Under the pieces are notes generated by a model that saw nothing but the letters and a program-made list of their open reading frames with translations, made no database searches and was not told where the DNA came from. The position numbers and the translations under genes were made by a program. A stretch of 64,000 nucleotides of DNA from Chitinophagales bacterium (lineage in GTDB: Bacteria > Bacteroidota > Bacteroidia > Chitinophagales > Chitinophagaceae): positions 1-64,000 of the forward strand of contig JACJXQ010000010.1 of NCBI GenBank assembly GCA_020636495.1, read 5' to 3'. Each line of letters begins with the position of its first letter. Position 1 is the first letter of the stretch. Below are positions 27,223 through 35,912 of the stretch, piece by piece.

Positions 27223-28727
27223 TGAGATTTATAGTAGAGAACTTAAAGACCCGGGTGGTGACGGACGGTGATGATTATGTGAGGTGTCCCGACTTCAATA
27301 AGGAACTTAAGGAGTTCTTATCTGTTAAGGTGCCCGGTAGTTTCTTTATACAGAAAAAGATGCGGGAGATGGGTAAGAAGTTCAAATGGGATGGGGTGCA
27401 CAACTTTATGAATAACTCGGGGGAGTTCGCAACAGGGTTTCTGCCGGTACTGTTCAAAACATTCATACCACATTACGACCTGGAGGTTGAGTTCGATGAC
27501 CGTAGAACCAATTTACCTGAGTTCAAAGATTCTTACGATTTTTCAACACCTGAATTTGACCTCGCCCCTCACCAACAACGACTTGTAAAAAGTGTCAACA
27601 ACTGCATAGAGTATAAAGGGCAACGGCTGTACTTCCCGCGGGGTATGTGGAAAGCTGCCACTAATTCGGGTAAAACGGCTTCTTTCTACGGGGTGTTGAA
27701 CAATATGGTAGACCCGTGCGCGGTGCTGGTGGTAGATACTACCCAGTTATTTGAACAGCATGTAGATTACTACAGGAGTGTGCTCGGGGATGTGGGCATG
27801 GTAGGCAACTATAAGGGTAAGTCCTACAATAAAACAGGTAAAACATTGACGATAGTAATGGTCCAAACATTCGCCAATCGTCTTAAGAAAGACCTTACCC
27901 TGGCAGCGTGGTTCTTAAACAAGGTTAATGTACTTGCCTATGACGAGTGTCATACCAGTGCTGTAGCAACCGCGGGGACTTCGATAGCTCAGGCGGCCAA
28001 TGCGGGGTGCATATTGGGTATGTCAGGAACCCCGTTAGATATGAGTGACGAAATGAAAGCCTATAAACTTACTGGGATCACAGGCGGTGTATTATGCAGC
28101 ATCCGTAAGGCAGAACTGATGGATATAGGTTTTAGTTTACGGCCTGTCATTAAAATGTACCATAATTCTGCTAAGACGGTAGCAGCCGATTACGGGGACG
28201 AGTTCAGTAAGGTAATTACTACGTCTGCTCACCGTGCGGAGCTTATAGCCGATATTATAGCGGAACATGCTGACAAACAGATCATAGTAACATTCTTTGA
28301 GCGTAAGCACGGGCAGTTGATGATGGATATATTGCTGGAAAAATACTCGTTGGAGTTCAACACCGGTAATGTGGACTGGGTGCATGGTGAACATAAGGAC
28401 AGGTCGGACCGGCTGGATAGGTTCAGGGATGGAACTACCCGTGTGCTGTTCGGGTCATCTATACTTACCCAAGGTATAAATATAAAAGAGATAGAAGTTA
28501 TTATATTCGCCCAAGGTGAGAAAGCCGAGGTAGCTTTAAGCCAGTGGGGCGGGCGCGGTGAACGCCGTAATGGTGACGCTACTACCTATACTTGGGTAGA
28601 CATATACGATGAGGGAGAGTGGGTGAGCAAGCATTCCCGTGACCGCATCCGTTACTATAAGAAAGAGGGGTTTGATATTAATTACCAGTATAACGCAGAC
28701 AAACGTGGGATACCTAAAAAGCAGTAG
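27222..28727 (+). CDS. SF2 DNA helicase, UvsW-like
   Basis: A 501-residue protein. Motif I is ATNSGKTAS (about 145-153), motif II is YDECHT (about 242), motif III is SGTP (about 268). Motifs V and VI are seen as TQGINIKE and QWGGRGERR. The N-terminal 120 residues form a separate DNA-recognition domain, as in T4 UvsW. UvsW-type enzymes remodel recombination intermediates and stalled forks. It starts on the A of the previous stop. Confidence 0.85.
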   Translation: MRFIVENLKTRVVTDGDDYVRCPDFNKELKEFLSVKVPGSFFIQKKMREMGKKFKWDGVHNFMNNSGEFATGFLPVLFKTFIPHYDLEVEFDDRRTNLPEFKDSYDFSTPEFDLAPHQQRLVKSVNNCIEYKGQRLYFPRGMWKAATNSGKTASFYGVLNNMVDPCAVLVVDTTQLFEQHVDYYRSVLGDVGMVGNYKGKSYNKTGKTLTIVMVQTFANRLKKDLTLAAWFLNKVNVLAYDECHTSAVATAGTSIAQAANAGCILGMSGTPLDMSDEMKAYKLTGITGGVLCSIRKAELMDIGFSLRPVIKMYHNSAKTVAADYGDEFSKVITTSAHRAELIADIIAEHADKQIIVTFFERKHGQLMMDILLEKYSLEFNTGNVDWVHGEHKDRSDRLDRFRDGTTRVLFGSSILTQGINIKEIEVIIFAQGEKAEVALSQWGGRGERRNGDATTYTWVDIYDEGEWVSKHSRDRIRYYKKEGFDINYQYNADKRGIPKKQ

Positions 28728-28730
28728 TAT

Positions 28731-29042
28731 ATGGGAAGATGGAAAGCATTAAAGCGCAATGAATTTCGGGCGGCACTACGGTCGGCACTGCAACAGGTAC
28801 AAGTTGCCCGCCCACATGCCGATGATGTATTGGTGACCATAGAAGCTATACTGATGCAGGAGATGCTTGAAACGGGGCAGTGTGTTATACCTGATTTATG
28901 TAAGCTCACACTACGTGAGAAACCCCCCAGGACCTATATGCGTATGGGGGTGCTACGCCACCAACCGTCTTATTACTACATAAGTCTTAAACTGTTTCCG
29001 AAAGCTAAACCGCAGTTCATAACAGATGACCCCATAGAATAA
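28731..29042 (+). CDS. Probable HU/IHF-fold DNA-binding protein
   Basis: A 103-residue basic protein. A helix, then V-T-I-E-A-I-L-M-Q-E-M-L-E-T-G-Q-C-V-I, then a beta hairpin with R-E-K-P-P-R-T-Y and a final strand FPKAKPQF follow the HU/IHF fold order. The usual R-x-x-x-N-P tip is replaced by a PPRTY tip. It could compact or bend DNA during replication. Family call is moderate. Confidence 0.5.
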   Translation: MGRWKALKRNEFRAALRSALQQVQVARPHADDVLVTIEAILMQEMLETGQCVIPDLCKLTLREKPPRTYMRMGVLRHQPSYYYISLKLFPKAKPQFITDDPIE

Positions 29043-29092
29043 ACCAATACGGGGTATAGGATAATAGTATCAGCCGGTATATAAGTAACTGT

Positions 29093-29100
29093 TACTTTTG
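29093..29100 (+). promoter_or_regulatory. -7 element before PAPS reductase-like gene
   Basis: TACTTTTG, 16 nt upstream of the ATG at 29117, in a 74-nt gap that separates this gene from the replication unit. Confidence 0.5.
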
Positions 29101-29116
29101 TTTAAATGATAATAGT

Positions 29117-29941
29117 ATGTTCAACCATATAAGTAAAGATAATCCAGTAATAGCGTGGTGGAGTGGTGGGGTTGATAGTGCATTGGCTTGCAAGTTGGCT
29201 CTAGATTGGTGGGGTAAAGATTGTGTCGTGGTAATTTTTATAGATACTCGCAATGAAGATGACGATACTGTTCGTTTTATGTATGACTGTGAAAGGTGGT
29301 ATGGTGTAACAATATATCGAATTTCATCCAAGAAATGGGACAATATACAAGAAGTATGGGAACATTATTTATCATTAAATGTTGCTACTGGTGCAATATG
29401 CTCTACCGAACTAAAGCGTGTAGTTAGGCAGGACTTTCAAATGAAAAATAACTTTTCACATCAGGTTTTCGGGTTTGACGCAGATGAGATACGTAGAGCA
29501 AAAAACATGAAGCGCAATTACCCTGACAGTAAGCCGATATTCCCACTTATATACGAAATGTATAAAAAAGGTGAAGCATTAAAGGTTTTGCAAAAAAATG
29601 GGATAGAACCACCGCTTTCATATAGAATGGGTTATTCAAACAACAATTGCCTTAAAACTGGTTGTGTAAAAGGAGGTATCGGCTATTGGCAGAAATTCCA
29701 AAAAGACTTCCCTGATAGGTTTGATAGGATGGCAGAAATGGAACACAAGCTGACAAACGAAAAAGGGGAGCCGGTAACTATATGTAAAGACCAGTCAAAA
29801 GGCGGTGGACTAGTATTCTTGAAACCACACCCAGATTATCCGAATATTAAAGACATATCTATGATGAAGGGTAGAATGGCAGAACCACTAATGGAATGTA
29901 ATGGTTTTTGTGGGGTAAAGGATGCAACACACCATAGGTAA
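29117..29941 (+). CDS. PAPS reductase/DndC-like PP-loop protein
   Basis: A 274-residue protein with the PP-loop WWSGGVDSA at residues 14-22, followed by the usual D-T-x-x-E-D-D-D-T strand. Further on are ICSTELK (about 97-103) and a C-terminal set of cysteines, including C-L-K-T-G-C-V-K-G-G. PP-loop ATP pyrophosphatases activate substrates with ATP in sulphur transfer, DNA phosphorothioation and tRNA thiolation. By eye the gene is richer in A/T and uses AAA, AAT and GAA more than its neighbours, which hints at separate acquisition. The substrate is unknown. Confidence 0.7.
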   Translation: MFNHISKDNPVIAWWSGGVDSALACKLALDWWGKDCVVVIFIDTRNEDDDTVRFMYDCERWYGVTIYRISSKKWDNIQEVWEHYLSLNVATGAICSTELKRVVRQDFQMKNNFSHQVFGFDADEIRRAKNMKRNYPDSKPIFPLIYEMYKKGEALKVLQKNGIEPPLSYRMGYSNNNCLKTGCVKGGIGYWQKFQKDFPDRFDRMAEMEHKLTNEKGEPVTICKDQSKGGGLVFLKPHPDYPNIKDISMMKGRMAEPLMECNGFCGVKDATHHR

Positions 29942-29965
29942 AAACTGTTAATAATATTATATAGT

Positions 29966-30415
29966 ATGCGCGAACCAAGGGACAAGAATAATTACGAAAA
30001 GGTTGATTATACAATACCTGTAAAAACGGATAAGGTAATGGCTTACGATCAGAAAAAGTTCGGGGATACATGTTTTGGTAAGGAATGGGCACCAAATGAA
30101 CGGTTGTGTGCGATGTGCCACGATATAGACATATGTGGTATGGTATTCCATGCCAACGTAAAGAAACTGGTAGCCAAGGTTGAGGAGAGTGAACCTGCCC
30201 CGTTCTTGGATAAAACAGACCTGGATGGGGTTGATAGGAATGCGGTTATCATATGGATACAGACCAAACCGCGTAAATTTTCTGAGATGGTGGACTACGT
30301 ATACGCAATGGCGGGGTGTTCTGATAAAGAAACTGTCAGATATTGGTGCAAGAGTTTTGTACTGGATAATGACCACCTCACCGCGGAAAAAGGGACTATC
30401 TACTTTAAAAAATAA
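29966..30415 (+). CDS. Unknown protein with C-x(n)-C-x2-C motif
   Basis: A 149-residue protein with TCFGKEW, then CAMC and CGMVFH within residues 30-60, likely a metal site. The C-terminal 60 residues resemble a winged-helix arrangement ending in a strand before KK. It lies directly after the PAPS reductase-like gene and could be its partner, but this is only positional. Confidence 0.5.
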   Translation: MREPRDKNNYEKVDYTIPVKTDKVMAYDQKKFGDTCFGKEWAPNERLCAMCHDIDICGMVFHANVKKLVAKVEESEPAPFLDKTDLDGVDRNAVIIWIQTKPRKFSEMVDYVYAMAGCSDKETVRYWCKSFVLDNDHLTAEKGTIYFKK

Positions 30416-30420
30416 CTACA

Positions 30421-30777
30421 ATGGCAAAGCACGATATAGTAGTACTGGCATCTCCCCACAACTTTGAGTGGTTGGTAAACACGATGACAAAGCAGGGTAA
30501 GATAGCTCTTAAAATAAACGAGGGGCGGTATATCCTGAACACCCCGCAGCGGGAATATGCGATATGCCGTTCGGAGGATTTGGGCACTATACAGGCAGGC
30601 ACCGTAGTATGCGTCACAGCCGTACTCGCTGCTGAGATAGGTATAACTATGACCGGTATCGCAGATGCTTGTATAGCTGGTGATGCTGTGTATAAAAAAG
30701 CGGCTTTCTTTACTGATAGCGACATCACCGCTATAAAGGCTGTGCTGGATGTTATCAGTGCAACATCACATAAATAA
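30421..30777 (+). CDS. Unknown protein
   Basis: A 118-residue protein, alanine/isoleucine-rich in the C-terminal half, 5 nt after the previous gene. No recognisable motif. It has an even alpha/beta pattern without membrane segments. Confidence 0.5.
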   Translation: MAKHDIVVLASPHNFEWLVNTMTKQGKIALKINEGRYILNTPQREYAICRSEDLGTIQAGTVVCVTAVLAAEIGITMTGIADACIAGDAVYKKAAFFTDSDITAIKAVLDVISATSHK

Positions 30778-30792
30778 TTAATTCACTTAATT
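30776..30792 (+). repeat. Dispersed 17-bp dyad, copy 6
   Basis: AATTAATTCACTTAATT, one mismatch, begins at the stop of the preceding gene and ends 9 nt before the ATG at 30802. Confidence 0.7.
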
Positions 30793-30801
30793 TATGTTCT
30801 T

Positions 30802-31116
30802 ATGAACACTTACACAATAGTCGAATCAGATGACATCGGGGCATTCACCGATGAGGTAAACGCTTTGATAGCTAAGGGGTATGTACCCCACGGGTTTGCG
30901 GTATCACAGCGTATAGAACAGGTAGTGTCACCGTATTCCAGTGATAGGGTAGATGTAGTTAAAACGGTATACCATCAGGCTATGGTACCAGCCGCTGTAC
31001 ATGTAACCTCTGTATGGGGCGGGGTTGATGTAGCTTTACCTGGTAAAGACTACACCGTATACACCCAATCACCTGAACACGGCGATACCGCTGATGTAGT
31101 TATTCCGAGTCGTTAA
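30802..31116 (+). CDS. DUF1737-like small protein
   Basis: A 104-residue protein. The N-terminal half, with F-T-D-E-V-N-A-L-I-A-K-G-Y-V-P-H-G and then YHQAMV, matches the DUF1737 pattern (a conserved V-x-x-L-I-x-x-G-W/Y-x-P-x-G core). These small proteins are common in bacteria and phages; function is unknown. It is the last gene before the polymerase. Confidence 0.6.
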   Translation: MNTYTIVESDDIGAFTDEVNALIAKGYVPHGFAVSQRIEQVVSPYSSDRVDVVKTVYHQAMVPAAVHVTSVWGGVDVALPGKDYTVYTQSPEHGDTADVVIPSR

Positions 31117-31127
31117 AGTAATAACCT

Positions 31128-33767
31128 ATGAATGGATTGAAGTGCAACAAGTGCGATCTATGTACAGTAGCGTCAAGCGTCTGTATAGAACCTAAGATGC
31201 CGGTAACTGACGGTGACCGCCTGATGGTCATAGTAGATTACCCGTCTGTTACGGATGACAATAAGGGTACGATAGCAGCCAGTGCCAAGGATGAACTTTT
31301 TTGGCACATAGCGAATAACGTATGCGGCATACCCAATGAGGATATGTATGTTACCTATGCGGTGAAGTGTGGTACAGGAACCGCCGGGGTACGCCCCGAG
31401 TTAGAAAGTATAGAGGCTTGTCATGAATATCTTGTAAACGAGATACAGACTATCCGACCGAAGGCTATACTACTCATGGGTACCATACCCGCTGAATCTT
31501 TCGGGTTTATAGGTGACATAGATAAACTGGCAGCATCTGCCAAAGACGTAACGGTGGGTAAGGGTAAAACGGCTTTCACTACAAAGGCATACATAACCTA
31601 CTCACCGTCTGTCGTAAAGTCTAACGCTAAACTGCTGCACCCATTTGCGAAGTCTATAGTGCGTGCTTATAATGCCGCTATGGATGATACCCAGGGAGCC
31701 GACATGACAAAGATAGTTATGGCCGATACCATGGATAAGGTAAACAAGGTCATAGAATACGTTCATACAACTGGGGAGTGCTGCTTTGACTATGAATCCC
31801 CCGAACTGACTGGGTTGAAAACATACGAACCCGGTTTCAGGCCTACGGTGTTGTCTATATCTTTCCAGCACGGGTCTGCACACATTATACCTCTGTGGCA
31901 TTACGAGAGTCCGTTCTCCGACAAAGAGTGTATGCAGATAATGGAGAAAGTGAGTACAGATATATTCGCTAACCCCGCCATACGGAAAATAGCACAGAAC
32001 ATAAATTTTGATATGAGTGTATCGCGTGCTGTTGGTTTCCCGTTATTCCGTGGCAGGTTGGATGACACGATGCTAATGCACCATCTGCTTTGGGACTATA
32101 AGCGGCATGGTCTTAAAGATTTCGCCCCTGACTATTACCCCGAAGCCGGTGGGTACGAGGACGAGGTAAAGAAATACGGGTATGCTAAAGCCCCCCTGTC
32201 AGTACTCGCCCCGTATGCGGGTATGGATACTGACCTTACATTCAGAATGTGTTCTATATTCGAGTATGAATTGTTGCAGGATATGCAGCAATACCGGGTA
32301 TACCGTAACCAGGTAATGTTCATGCTGAAACCGATGTGGCACGCCGAACACAATGGTATGCTGGTAGACCGCAAGTTACTGGAACAATATATAGCGCGTG
32401 CTGAGCAGCTTTTACAGGAACGGGAAGATAAGCTGATGTCATACCCGCAGGTTAAGGCTTTTACGCTGTATAAGCAGCGTATGGTTGACGGGGCTAAGAT
32501 AGGTGACCTGCAGACACGGGCACGTACCGCTGTTGGTAAAAACCTTGAAAAGTTGGAGAAGCGTATCAGTGATATAAAGCTCGGGTTGGTTACTGCATAT
32601 GAGGGATTCAACATGGCATCGCCGAAGCAACTCGGGGAATTACTATACAGTAAAGAAGGGTTCGGGTTCAAAATGCCATATGATCGCCGTAAACGTAAAG
32701 AACACCCGAACACTGACAACAAATTCTTAAAACAATTAGGGGACACTACCGGGTTTATCACCGACCTTATGGTGCATCGTACGATAGCTAAGAACCTGAG
32801 TACTTACCTGCGTGCTTTCCTTGAACTGTTGGATGATAACGACAGGATACATACGGGGTTCTTATTGCACGGCACCCGCACAGGCCGGGCCTCATCAGTA
32901 GCCCCAAACCTGCAAAATGTGCCCAAGCATGTGAAGATAGATGACCCCGCGGTGGAGGAAGTAGTTAGGATGATCATGGCGGTGTTTAAGGTGCCTGACG
33001 GGTACACATTACTATCCATGGACCTGTCACAAGCCGAACTGCGCATCATAGCCGAACTGGCCGGTGATGACGCTATGATAGAAGCCTACAATAACGGGCA
33101 GGACCTGCACGCTGTTACTGCAGCCAGGTTATCGGGGTATTCATTGGATGATTTCTATAAATTACCTACCGATAAGCAGAAGCAACTACGTAGTAAGGCC
33201 AAGGCAGCCAACTTCGGGTTGATATACGGTCAGGAGGCTAAAGGGTTCATGGAATACGCCCGTAACAACTACGGGGTTGATATGACCATAGAGGAGGCAA
33301 CGGAGTTACGGGATGCGTTCTTTGCAGCATACCCCAAGCTCAGGGATTACCACGCGGAGTACATAGCCAAGGCAAGGATGTACGGGCACGTACGGACATT
33401 ACTGGGCAGGACACGGGAACTTGTTGACATAAATAGTGATGACGAGTTCCTGCGCGGGGAAGCTGAACGTGCTGCCATCAACAGCCCCGTACAGGGGACA
33501 TGTGGTGAACTGACCTTACTCGCGGCTGCGCTTATACATTACCGTGTACCCGCATCATCCATGTTCGTTAATACTATCCACGATAACGTAATGGTGCTGG
33601 TACGTAATGAGCATGTAAACTATGCAGCCAAGCTGATGAAACACACCGCGGAGAACTTACCTACGGAACAGTACTTTAACGCTAAACTGACCAAACTACA
33701 ATTAGCGGCTGACATGGAGTACTCTACTACGAATTGGTTAAGCCTGAAACCCTATGAAGCAGCGTAA
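31128..33767 (+). CDS. DNA polymerase A with N-terminal uracil-DNA glycosylase-like domain
   Basis: An 879-residue protein. Residues 1-190 resemble a family 4/5 UDG fold with four early cysteines (6, 9, 12, 19), possibly an Fe-S cluster. The catalytic motifs are degenerate (YPSVTD instead of G-E-x-P-G, SPS instead of HPS). Residues about 210-390 form a DEDD 3'-5' exonuclease with FDYES, NINFD and GMDTD. The family A palm follows: motif A DLSQAELR, motif B RSKAKAANFGLIYG and motif C HDN, where HDE is usual. It is the replicative polymerase. The UDG part may act as a lesion sensor or clamp rather than an enzyme. Confidence 0.9.
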   Translation: MNGLKCNKCDLCTVASSVCIEPKMPVTDGDRLMVIVDYPSVTDDNKGTIAASAKDELFWHIANNVCGIPNEDMYVTYAVKCGTGTAGVRPELESIEACHEYLVNEIQTIRPKAILLMGTIPAESFGFIGDIDKLAASAKDVTVGKGKTAFTTKAYITYSPSVVKSNAKLLHPFAKSIVRAYNAAMDDTQGADMTKIVMADTMDKVNKVIEYVHTTGECCFDYESPELTGLKTYEPGFRPTVLSISFQHGSAHIIPLWHYESPFSDKECMQIMEKVSTDIFANPAIRKIAQNINFDMSVSRAVGFPLFRGRLDDTMLMHHLLWDYKRHGLKDFAPDYYPEAGGYEDEVKKYGYAKAPLSVLAPYAGMDTDLTFRMCSIFEYELLQDMQQYRVYRNQVMFMLKPMWHAEHNGMLVDRKLLEQYIARAEQLLQEREDKLMSYPQVKAFTLYKQRMVDGAKIGDLQTRARTAVGKNLEKLEKRISDIKLGLVTAYEGFNMASPKQLGELLYSKEGFGFKMPYDRRKRKEHPNTDNKFLKQLGDTTGFITDLMVHRTIAKNLSTYLRAFLELLDDNDRIHTGFLLHGTRTGRASSVAPNLQNVPKHVKIDDPAVEEVVRMIMAVFKVPDGYTLLSMDLSQAELRIIAELAGDDAMIEAYNNGQDLHAVTAARLSGYSLDDFYKLPTDKQKQLRSKAKAANFGLIYGQEAKGFMEYARNNYGVDMTIEEATELRDAFFAAYPKLRDYHAEYIAKARMYGHVRTLLGRTRELVDINSDDEFLRGEAERAAINSPVQGTCGELTLLAAALIHYRVPASSMFVNTIHDNVMVLVRNEHVNYAAKLMKHTAENLPTEQYFNAKLTKLQLAADMEYSTTNWLSLKPYEAA

Positions 33768-34152
33768 GCCGTTATCGGGGCGTAAGATAAGTTCATTCGC
33801 TGCTGCGATGTCGGGGGATAAGAATGCTGTTGTAGTGGACATATGGTTACTCCGGGCTTTTGACATGCATAGGAAGTTTCAGACTAAAACTAAGTTGACG
33901 GATATGCCTGTTGATCTGTTTGGTAATACAGACGGGTACGCGCTTGGTAAGCTACGTAATTCGGGGGCTACGGATAGGCAGTACAGTATGATAGAGGATT
34001 GGGTAAGGGTTGTAGCAGCATGTATGCAGGTAGAGTCACGGCAGTTATCTGCTATGATTTGGGCAGGTGTACGTATAGCGCATAACGGGGACACTGAAAC
34101 GCACTACAAGGAACGGTTACAGCACTATATGCAAAATCTATTCAGTGTATAA
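33754..34152 (+). CDS. Unknown protein, DUF7178-like
   Basis: A 132-residue protein overlapping the polymerase by 14 nt. The segment KISSFAAAMSGDKNAVVVDIWLLRAF recalls a recurrent phage pattern (A-A-x-x-G-D-x-x-A-V-x-V-D-x-W-x-x-R). The C-terminal half is helical with conserved W residues. No function is known. Confidence 0.5.
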   Translation: MKQRKPLSGRKISSFAAAMSGDKNAVVVDIWLLRAFDMHRKFQTKTKLTDMPVDLFGNTDGYALGKLRNSGATDRQYSMIEDWVRVVAACMQVESRQLSAMIWAGVRIAHNGDTETHYKERLQHYMQNLFSV

Positions 34153-34176
34153 ATAATAACGATAGGTAAAAATTTT

Positions 34177-34203
34177 GGTAATTGCCGATATTTTATACCT
34201 TTG
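34177..34203 (+). promoter_or_regulatory. Promoter with GGTAATTGCCGATATT element before ssDNA-binding gene
   Basis: GGTAATTGCCGATATTTT (34177-34194) is followed immediately by TACCTTTG (34196-34203). The upstream element recurs at 36894, 43583 and 43931. Confidence 0.6.
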
Positions 34204-34253
34204 AAGTCTCGTTAGAGCAATTAAAACAATAACAACAATTAAAACAATTACAA

Positions 34254-35303
34254 ATGGCAAAGACAAGAATTGACATGTCGCTACTGGCAGAGTCAGAAAA
34301 ACAGTTAGACAAAGAAAGGGGCGGTAACAGCAATTTCCTGCGTCAGAAGGAAATAGACGGATCAATGATTTTCAGATTCGCACCTCCACCGTTATCACTT
34401 AACGGGCTTCCCTGGTTAGTAGTTACGCGCTATTGGATAAAGAAAACCCCGATAATTTCACTGCACACATTTGATAAGCCTTGTGTTATAGAACAGGAGC
34501 TTACAGAGGCAGTACAATCCGGTGATGCCAAAGCTGCCCGTATCGCACATGATGACAAGATCATACGCAAGGAGTCTATATTATGGATGGGCGGTGTGGT
34601 TATGGCTGAACAGGCAGATGGTACACTGGTGCCAACGGATGATGCGAAGATACTGGAATTTAACTCTGTTGGTCTGCGTAAAGACATATCCAGCATCATT
34701 GGCTCCCGTTGGGGCAGGAACGGTACTGAGTTGGGTATATTTGATACAGTAGAAGGCGTTAACGTGGAACTGCTACGTAAGACTTCAAAGCGTGCTGATG
34801 GTAAGGACCAGGTGGAGTACTCCGCTAATGTGATAGATAAATCGGCTGTTGACGAGTCTGTATTTAATTCACTCCCCGACCTGTACGAACTGGCTAAACT
34901 GTTCACACCATGCGCCGATTACCAACGGGCATTCATACGTGAGGTACTGTACGGTGAGGAGATTCCTGCAGCGGTTATAGAAAAGGAGAACCAGTTCAAG
35001 GCCAAGAAACAGGCAGCAGTCAAAGAAAGGCAGGCAGCTAAACAGGCAGAAACTCCCGCACCAGCACCCGCTAAGGCTACTGCGAATCGTGCCTCGTCAG
35101 CAGCGGATGACTTTGAGGATAACGATGAATTACCGTTTGATATGGAGGACGAAGCACCTGCACCACCGCCAGCTAAAAAAGCACCGGCTACGGGTAACGT
35201 TCGTAAACCGGCCACTCGTAAGGTTAACGTGGCAGCAGCGATAAAAGATGAGGCTGAGGCGGCAGACAACGCCGGTGAAGATGATTTTGACGAGTTCAAT
35301 TAA
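34254..35303 (+). CDS. Single-stranded DNA-binding protein (T4 gp32-like type)
   Basis: A 349-residue protein with a compact N-terminal core (residues 20-235) and a basic linker (about 245-275). Alternating Ala/Pro and acidic stretches follow, with the terminal tail EDDFDEFN. This layout, with an acidic C-terminal tail, is that of gp32 and bacterial SSB, which use the tail to contact polymerase, primase and recombinases. It lies next to the polymerase. The leader is rich in AACAA repeats (34220-34250), free of structure. The OB core is inferred, not shown by motifs. Confidence 0.65.
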   Translation: MAKTRIDMSLLAESEKQLDKERGGNSNFLRQKEIDGSMIFRFAPPPLSLNGLPWLVVTRYWIKKTPIISLHTFDKPCVIEQELTEAVQSGDAKAARIAHDDKIIRKESILWMGGVVMAEQADGTLVPTDDAKILEFNSVGLRKDISSIIGSRWGRNGTELGIFDTVEGVNVELLRKTSKRADGKDQVEYSANVIDKSAVDESVFNSLPDLYELAKLFTPCADYQRAFIREVLYGEEIPAAVIEKENQFKAKKQAAVKERQAAKQAETPAPAPAKATANRASSAADDFEDNDELPFDMEDEAPAPPPAKKAPATGNVRKPATRKVNVAAAIKDEAEAADNAGEDDFDEFN

Positions 35304-35312
35304 TACTATTAG

Positions 35313-35347
35313 AGCGTGGTAGCTTAACGGTTACCACGCTTTTTATT
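35313..35347 (+). terminator. Terminator after ssDNA-binding gene
   Basis: AGCGTGGTA pairs with TACCACGCT, followed by TTTTATT. Confidence 0.85.
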
Positions 35348-35406
35348 CACCGCGGGTATCGGTGATTCTACGCAGTAGTTATGCATTGCCCGCACAATAC
35401 ATTGTA

Positions 35407-35889
35407 ATGGGTATCAATCCACAGGAACGGGAGTTCGATTTAACAGGTACTATGTCAGATGATTGTACTACTATCAAGCTCGACCCGCACGCACTCAACA
35501 GGTACATATTGGGTACGCTTACAGGCATCAAGCTGGAACTGACCATAAAGCCCTATAAGGAATTACGAACCGCCGCACAGAACAGGTACATGTGGGGAGT
35601 GGTTGTACCTACTGTCAGGATGTGGCTTAAAGAAACCCAGGGGGAAACGTTCACAGCCGATGATGTATATACATGGTTACGTACGCATATATTAGGGCAG
35701 AAGCCGGTAGTGCGTACTATAATGGGTGAGGAAGTGATCATACTTACCAGTAAGAAATTCTCAGCCATGTCTACCACTGAGTTCAACAATGCCGTTGAAA
35801 CGATACGCAAAGAGATGATGGAACGGGGATGCGATATACCCGAACCTACAAAGAATAATAACCTGCATGATTTCTTAGACAACAGATAA
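35407..35889 (+). CDS. NinB-like recombination protein
   Basis: A 160-residue protein (start at ATG 35407; a GTG at 35362 would add 15 residues but lies close to the terminator). The pattern R-T-A-A-Q-N-R-Y-M-W-G, followed by D-D-V-Y-T-W-L, then T-S-K-K-F-S-A-M-S-T-T-E-F and a C-terminal C-D-I-P-E-P helix resembles lambda NinB/Orf-type proteins. Those bind ssDNA and help load recombinases. The neighbours (SSB, Mre11-like, Rad50-like) fit recombination-dependent replication. Confidence 0.6.
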   Translation: MGINPQEREFDLTGTMSDDCTTIKLDPHALNRYILGTLTGIKLELTIKPYKELRTAAQNRYMWGVVVPTVRMWLKETQGETFTADDVYTWLRTHILGQKPVVRTIMGEEVIILTSKKFSAMSTTEFNNAVETIRKEMMERGCDIPEPTKNNNLHDFLDNR

Positions 35890-35905
35890 ATTAACTCACT
35901 TAATT
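35889..35905 (+). repeat. Dispersed 17-bp dyad, copy 7
   Basis: AATTAACTCACTTAATT, one mismatch, follows the stop of the NinB-like gene (the TAA shares its first bases) and ends 7 nt before the next ATG. Confidence 0.7.
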
Positions 35906-35912
35906 TTTTGAT

